From Acinetobacter sp. UBA6641 (lineage in GTDB: Bacteria > Pseudomonadota > Gammaproteobacteria > Pseudomonadales > Moraxellaceae): 10,350 bases of DNA. Made by a program: the position numbers and the translations under genes. The first letter of the stretch is position 1. The number at the start of each line of letters is the position of its first letter. Below, one piece after another: positions 5,258-10,350 of this stretch. The DNA lies in contig DKLL01000223.1 of the NCBI GenBank assembly GCA_002455755.1, positions 1 to 10,350 on the forward strand, given 5' to 3'. A model generated the notes under the pieces. It saw only the letters and a program-made list of their open reading frames with translations. It had not been told where the DNA came from and did not search any database.

Positions 5258-8200
5258 ATGCGTTTAAGCAGCTTAAAACTTTCCGGCTTTAAATCTTTTG
5301 CCGATAGTACTACTTTACATTTCAAGGCGAATCGTACCGCTGTAGTGGGGCCAAATGGTTGTGGTAAATCAAATGTGATTGATGCCATACGTTGGGTCAT
5401 GGGGGAATCCAGTGCTCGCCAGCTGCGTGGCGGCAGCATGCAGGATGTGATTTTTACCGGTACTGCAAAACGCAAACCGGTGGGTGTCGCCAGCGTTGAG
5501 CTGCGTTTTGATAATACCTATGGCAAGTTGGGCGGGGCTTACAATGCCTATAACGAGCTGGCGGTGCGTCGTCAGGTCAACCGTGATGGCAAGTCTGAAT
5601 ATTTTTTAAATGGCAGCAAATGCCGTCGTCGTGACATCACCGATATCTTTTTAGGCACAGGGCTTGGTCCACGTTCTTACGCCATTATTGAACAGGGCAT
5701 GATTAACCGTCTGGTCGATGCCAAACCTGAAGAAATGCGGGTGTTTATTGAAGAAGCGGCCGGCGTTTCGCGTTATCAGGCGCGTCGCCGTGAAACCCTG
5801 CTGCATCTGGATCATACCGCACAAAATTTATCGCGTTTAGAAGATATTGCCTCTGAGCTGAAATCTCAGCTAAAAACCCTGAAACGTCAGGCGGAAACGG
5901 CCATTCAATATAAAGAACTGGAAACCCGGATTCGCACCATTAAAGTTGAAGTATTGTCTTTTCAATGTGAGCAAAGTAGCCGCTTACAGCAAGAATATAC
6001 CCTGCAAATGAACGACTTGGGTGATAATTTTAAATTAGTGCGTTCTGAGCTCACCACTTTGGAACATGATCTTGGCGCGACCAGCGAATTATTTCAGCGC
6101 CTGATTCAGCAGTCCATGCCGTTGCAAAATGAATGGCAACAGGCAGAAAAGAAACTGGCTGAACTGAAAATGACGCTGGAACAGAAACAGTCCCTATTCC
6201 AGCAGAATACGACCACTTTAAGTCAGCTGGAACAGCAAAAACTACCGACCAAAGAGCGGCTACAACTGATTGAATTGCAAATCGAAACTTTGCAGTCTCA
6301 ACAGGAACAGCAGACTGAACAATTACAGCTACAAGAAAGCCAGGGACAAGACCAGAACCAAAATCTGGGTGATTTAAAGGCGCAACAGCAACAGGTGCAG
6401 CAGCAATTTGAACTGGTCAAAGCTCAGGTGGAAAAACAGCAGCAGCAAAAAATGCAGATGCTGGCGCAGAGTGAGCAATTAGCCAAAAACATTGCCCGTA
6501 TTGAACAGCAAAAACAGACGCTGCAACAACAAGCCGCACAGATTCAAAATCAGCACCAGCTGGATGCAAGTGAACAGTTAATGCAGGCCAGGCAAGAAGC
6601 ATTGAGCCAGCAGTTGCAACGTGAGCAAAGCATTGTCGACCTTCAGTTGCAGTTAGATGATTTACAAATCCAGTATCAAAACCAGCAGAGCACACTGAAT
6701 CAGCTGAATGCCGAAATTCAGGTGTTACAAGCCGAACAAAAGCAGTTAAGTCAGTTACTGGTCAAAGTCAGCTCACCAAGCAAGCCAGACCAGATGCAGT
6801 TAATGCAGGTTTTGACGCTGAGTGATGAAGCTAAAAAACATGCTGCATTGGTTGAGAAGTTTCTAGCCAAATGGTTGTCGGCACATTGGCTTGAATCTGC
6901 CAATGATTTTACTGACAGTATTGCCCGCCAGTTGACCGCTCAGGTAATGACCGAGTCCATTCAGTGGTCCGGTTGTCCAAGCCTGGCAAGCTGGATTGAA
7001 TCACCGCAGTCTTCCTTGTGGCAGAATGTTGCTGTTGCCAATGATTTACAGCACGCATTGTCGCTGCAAAAGCAATTAAAATCCGGACAGTCAGTGTTAA
7101 GCCTGGATGGTTATCATGTGGGTTCAGACTGGGTGATTGGCCTGTACTATGACGAAGCCAGTCAGGCAGGACAGACTGCACTGAGCCATCGGATCCGTCT
7201 GGATGAAATCGAGCAGTTACTTGTTGATAAGCAGGCGGAGCATAGCCAGTTACAGGCGCAGGTTGCAGAGCTGAAAACTCAGGTGCAGACGCTAGATGAA
7301 CAGCTGAAAACCGATCAGCAGCTGCTGCGTAAAGAAATTCAGGCGACCCAGCAAATTGAACTCAATATTACTAAACTCCAGACGGCCGAGCAGGCTTTTG
7401 CTTTGCAAAAGCAGCAGTTAACGGATCAACTTCAACAGCTGGATACGCAGCTGGAAGAAGATGCCATGCAAAAAGATGATCTGGAAATTGATTTGCATGC
7501 CTTGAATCTGAAACTGGAGCAGGCTTTACCGCATTATAAAACCCTGCAATTTCAGGTGGAGGAACTGACTGAGCAGCTGGAAAATACCCAGCACAGCTGG
7601 CAGCAAACGCAACAGGAGCTGGAACTGTTACGTCGTCAGGTCACGCAAACCCGACAGCAGATTGAATTGCTGGAAAAAGATGCATCATTCTCCAAAGCAC
7701 AATATCAGCAGATTATTGCGCAAATGGAGCAAGCGAAAAAGTTTGTCGATCCGGTGCAGCTGGAACTTCCGGCGCTGGAATCACAATTCAACGAACAGGC
7801 GCAAATTACCGAAAAGTTACAGAAAACTTGGAGCGAATGGCAGCTTGAGCTGAACAGTGTTCAAGAAAAACAGCAGCACTTGACCGAGCAGCGCCATCAG
7901 CATCAGCAGCAAGACGAAAAGCTGCGCACTCAACTGGAAGAAAAGCGTCTGGCCTGGCAGGCGGCCAAGTCTGACTGGCAGCACTATTCTGAACAGTTAA
8001 AAGAGATGAACAGTGAAGTGCTCACGGGACTGAATATTGATGTTGCAAGCCATCAACAAATCCTGGAAAAAGCGCAGCAGCAGTTTGAAAAACTCGGTGC
8101 GGTCAATCTGGCGGCTTCAGAAGAATATGAAGAAGTTTCCAGACGTTTTGAAGAACTGAACCATCAGATCCAAGATCTGGAAAAAACGGTTGATCAGTTA

Positions 8201-8710
8201 CAGGCTGCCATGAAGAGCATTGATCAGGAAACCCGCAAATTGTTTATGACCACCTTCGATCAGGTCAATCATGAACTGCAAGATTTATTCCCTAAAGTAT
8301 TTAATGGCGGGGAGGCGAGTTTAAGCCTTGAAGATGACTGGCAATCGGGTGTAAAACTAATGGCCAGACCACCGGGGAAACGTAACAGCTCCTTGGCCTT
8401 ACTATCCGGTGGTGAAAAAGCATTAACGGCATTGGCATTGGTATTTGCCATCTTCCGTTTAAATCCGGCACCTTTTTGTGTGCTGGATGAAGTGGATGCA
8501 CCTTTGGATGATGCCAATGTGGGACGGTTTTGTAATTTAGTAAAAGAACTTTCTGAACAGGTTCAATTCATTTACATTACCCATAATAAAGTTGCAATGA
8601 CAATGGCAACAGATTTGTTAGGTGTTACCATGCCAGAACTGGGCACCTCAAAATTGGTTACTGTCGATTTGGAACAGGCAAAAGAATACGGTTTAGTTGC
8701 GGAGTCATAA
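5258..8710 (+). CDS. smc: Chromosome partition protein Smc
   Basis: The ATPase subunit of the bacterial condensin, which dimerises through its hinge, embraces DNA and compacts and segregates the nucleoid, normally with ScpA and ScpB (not in this window). At 1150 residues the length is normal. The N-terminal head has F-K-S-F and Walker A G-P-N-G-C-G-K-S (31-38), followed by a Q-loop-like I-I-E-Q-G (143-147). A glutamine-rich coiled coil runs to about 500, the hinge spans about 500-650, and a second coiled coil runs to about 1000. The C-terminal head has the signature L-S-G-G-E-K-A-L-T (from 1049) and Walker B F-C-V-L-D-E-V-D-A with Asp1077 and catalytic Glu1078. The frame is intact. The ATG at 5258 is preferred over 5219 by homology and ribosome binding site. 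The gene follows the GntR regulator by 10 bp and ends 1 bp before zipA. Confidence 0.97.
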   Translation: MRLSSLKLSGFKSFADSTTLHFKANRTAVVGPNGCGKSNVIDAIRWVMGESSARQLRGGSMQDVIFTGTAKRKPVGVASVELRFDNTYGKLGGAYNAYNELAVRRQVNRDGKSEYFLNGSKCRRRDITDIFLGTGLGPRSYAIIEQGMINRLVDAKPEEMRVFIEEAAGVSRYQARRRETLLHLDHTAQNLSRLEDIASELKSQLKTLKRQAETAIQYKELETRIRTIKVEVLSFQCEQSSRLQQEYTLQMNDLGDNFKLVRSELTTLEHDLGATSELFQRLIQQSMPLQNEWQQAEKKLAELKMTLEQKQSLFQQNTTTLSQLEQQKLPTKERLQLIELQIETLQSQQEQQTEQLQLQESQGQDQNQNLGDLKAQQQQVQQQFELVKAQVEKQQQQKMQMLAQSEQLAKNIARIEQQKQTLQQQAAQIQNQHQLDASEQLMQARQEALSQQLQREQSIVDLQLQLDDLQIQYQNQQSTLNQLNAEIQVLQAEQKQLSQLLVKVSSPSKPDQMQLMQVLTLSDEAKKHAALVEKFLAKWLSAHWLESANDFTDSIARQLTAQVMTESIQWSGCPSLASWIESPQSSLWQNVAVANDLQHALSLQKQLKSGQSVLSLDGYHVGSDWVIGLYYDEASQAGQTALSHRIRLDEIEQLLVDKQAEHSQLQAQVAELKTQVQTLDEQLKTDQQLLRKEIQATQQIELNITKLQTAEQAFALQKQQLTDQLQQLDTQLEEDAMQKDDLEIDLHALNLKLEQALPHYKTLQFQVEELTEQLENTQHSWQQTQQELELLRRQVTQTRQQIELLEKDASFSKAQYQQIIAQMEQAKKFVDPVQLELPALESQFNEQAQITEKLQKTWSEWQLELNSVQEKQQHLTEQRHQHQQQDEKLRTQLEEKRLAWQAAKSDWQHYSEQLKEMNSEVLTGLNIDVASHQQILEKAQQQFEKLGAVNLAASEEYEEVSRRFEELNHQIQDLEKTVDQLQAAMKSIDQETRKLFMTTFDQVNHELQDLFPKVFNGGEASLSLEDDWQSGVKLMARPPGKRNSSLALLSGGEKALTALALVFAIFRLNPAPFCVLDEVDAPLDDANVGRFCNLVKELSEQVQFIYITHNKVAMTMATDLLGVTMPELGTSKLVTVDLEQAKEYGLVAES
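8701..8704 (+). promoter_or_regulatory. Ribosome binding site deciding the zipA start
   Basis: GGAG, inside the last codons of smc, is 7 nt before the ATG at 8712. An in-frame TTG at 8697 lies upstream of this site and would prepend five residues ahead of the membrane anchor, so the ATG is preferred. The position implies that zipA translation is coupled to that of smc. Confidence 0.75.
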
Positions 8711-8711
8711 A

Positions 8712-9674
8712 ATGGAAGCCACCACGATTGTTGGTATTGTTATCGCCATTATCATTATGTTATTCGGTTTAAAATTATTGTTTAAAAAACCTGCGGATGC
8801 AGCACCTTCATTAGATTCGGAACTTCATGTAAATACAGATAGCCAGCAACCGGTCATTCCTCGTCATGTTCGTGATCAATTACAAAGTGCCAAAGAAGCT
8901 GAACCAGCCGAACGTGTTGAACCGACTTTAACCGCAAAAACGGCTGAACCGGCACCCGAGTTTAAGCAGGCAGAAGCAAAAACTGAACAGGCTGAAACTC
9001 CTCAGGCTGAAAAAGTGGAAGCACCCGATCAGGCACAGTTAAACGCCGATGCTCCTGCTTCAGCAGAAGAGGCAAAATCGCAAGCAACCCCAGAGTCTGC
9101 ACAGCAAGCACAACAACTTGAAGATAAAGAAACGGCTGATTTCAATCTGACCAATATCGAAAAAGCCGAAATTTCAGACTTTGAAGATGAAAGCAGCATT
9201 CTGGATGAACACCTGCACGAGCAGCAACGCGTGGATGAAGCCAGTGCCTTATCGACTGCAGCCGAGTTTATTGCCTTGAATATTTATCCCGAACGCCGGG
9301 TACTTTCAGGGGAAAAAACCTTAAAAGTTTTGCTCAAGTATGGCCTGCGTTTTGGTGAAATGGCCTGTTTCCACCGTTATAGTGAAGATGGCAGCAAGTT
9401 ACTGTTTTCTGTGTTGCAAATTACTGACGAAGGTGCAGCCGGTTTTGATCTGGAAACGTTATCGACTGAACAGGTGAAAGGTTTGGCTTTCTTCCTGGCA
9501 TTACCGCATAGTGATGTGCAAAATGCCTTTGATACCATGGACAGCATTTCACGCCTGATTGCCCGTGAAATTGACGGGACCGTGTATGACCAGAACAATC
9601 AGGAATTCACGCCGCAATTACGTGAACAATGGCGTCATTTCGCGATTGATTACCGCGCAGGTCAGACCACATAA
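8712..9674 (+). CDS. zipA: Cell division protein ZipA
   Basis: An essential divisome protein of gammaproteobacteria that ties FtsZ filaments to the inner membrane and helps recruit later division proteins. The 320 residues show the full ZipA layout: a very short periplasmic N-terminus and a single membrane anchor (about 4-23, I-V-G-I-V-I-A-I-I-I-M-L-F-G-L), basic K-K at 25-26, a long Ala/Glu/Gln/Pro-rich flexible linker (about 27-180), and a C-terminal FtsZ-binding domain (about 186-315). Landmarks of that domain are G-L-R-F-G-E-M-A-C-F-H-R-Y (211-223), L-F-S-V-L (231-235), G-F-D-L-E-T-L (244-250) and R-L-I-A-R-E-I-D-G-T-V (281-291), which line up with E. coli ZipA. The linker is acidic and repetitive (A-E-P, Q-A-E). 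It follows smc by one base and is followed by a terminator. Confidence 0.96.
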   Translation: MEATTIVGIVIAIIIMLFGLKLLFKKPADAAPSLDSELHVNTDSQQPVIPRHVRDQLQSAKEAEPAERVEPTLTAKTAEPAPEFKQAEAKTEQAETPQAEKVEAPDQAQLNADAPASAEEAKSQATPESAQQAQQLEDKETADFNLTNIEKAEISDFEDESSILDEHLHEQQRVDEASALSTAAEFIALNIYPERRVLSGEKTLKVLLKYGLRFGEMACFHRYSEDGSKLLFSVLQITDEGAAGFDLETLSTEQVKGLAFFLALPHSDVQNAFDTMDSISRLIAREIDGTVYDQNNQEFTPQLREQWRHFAIDYRAGQTT

Positions 9675-9681
9675 GTTTAGT

Positions 9682-9710
9682 TTGAAACTGAGCGACCCGA
9701 TTTCTATAAT
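9682..9710 (+). promoter_or_regulatory. Sigma-70 promoter of ligA
   Basis: TTGAAA (9682-9687, five of six) and a perfect TATAAT (9705-9710) are separated by exactly 17 nt. This is the best promoter in the window, just after the zipA stop. Transcription would begin near 9717, giving a leader of about 55 nt that contains the downstream terminator hairpin before ligA begins. Confidence 0.8.
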
Positions 9711-9733
9711 AGCGGGTAGATCAAATATTTGTG

Positions 9734-10350
<617 letters not shown>

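Noticed and set aside
6300..6560. CAG/CAA-rich stretch in smc as a DNA repeat
   Set aside because: It has no fixed period; it simply encodes a glutamine-rich coiled coil.
6417..7181. Minus-strand frames of about 90 residues inside smc
   Set aside because: They are antisense shadows of the Smc coding sequence, with no start signals or family features.
8697..8711. TTG start giving a ZipA five residues longer
   Set aside because: The ATG at 8712 has GGAG at 7 nt and gives the usual very short N-terminus before the membrane anchor.

Overview
The window looks like an ordinary chromosomal segment of a gammaproteobacterium, most probably Acinetobacter or a close relative in the Moraxellaceae. The reasons are the protein sequences (ZipA and an Smc without MukB, a BirA lacking its DNA-binding domain, CoaX next to BirA), the order regulator-smc-zipA-ligA shared with Pseudomonas relatives, and the moderately AT-rich base composition. 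Genus is inferred from recollection of these families, not from a search. I see no insertion sequence, phage gene, CRISPR array, tRNA or rRNA.

Layout. (1) Positions 1-411: the 3' end of ffh (signal recognition particle protein) and its intrinsic terminator. (2) 561-1886: two tandem, same-strand paralogous alpha/beta hydrolases of the small RBBP9/YdeN type. The second has an intact Ser-Asp-His triad; the first has Gly in place of the nucleophilic Ser. (3) 1865-3370, minus strand: a birA-coaX pair (biotin-protein ligase, then type III pantothenate kinase). coaX converges on the second hydrolase with a 22-bp antisense overlap. (4) 3401-4210: a TauE/SafE-type membrane permease, divergent from birA across only 30 bp. 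(5) 4211-4551: an AT-rich gap with two hairpins and, at 4438-4453, a pair of overlapping palindromes resembling a GntR/FadR-type operator. (6) 4552-9674: a tightly packed run, GntR/FCD regulator - smc - zipA, with gaps of 10 and 1 bp, ending at a strong terminator. (7) 9772 onward: the first 193 codons of ligA (NAD-dependent DNA ligase), cut by the window edge.

Functionally the right half joins chromosome organisation (Smc), division-ring anchoring (ZipA) and replication/repair ligation (LigA) behind a regulator that may control its own transcription and so that of the operon. The middle holds two cofactor genes: CoaX starts coenzyme A synthesis and BirA attaches biotin to carboxylases.

I found no convincing new multi-gene system. 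The points most worth a second look are the Ser-to-Gly hydrolase beside its intact paralogue; the ligA leader, where a near-consensus promoter is followed by an intrinsic terminator just before the ligA start codon; and the putative operator upstream of the regulator of the smc operon.
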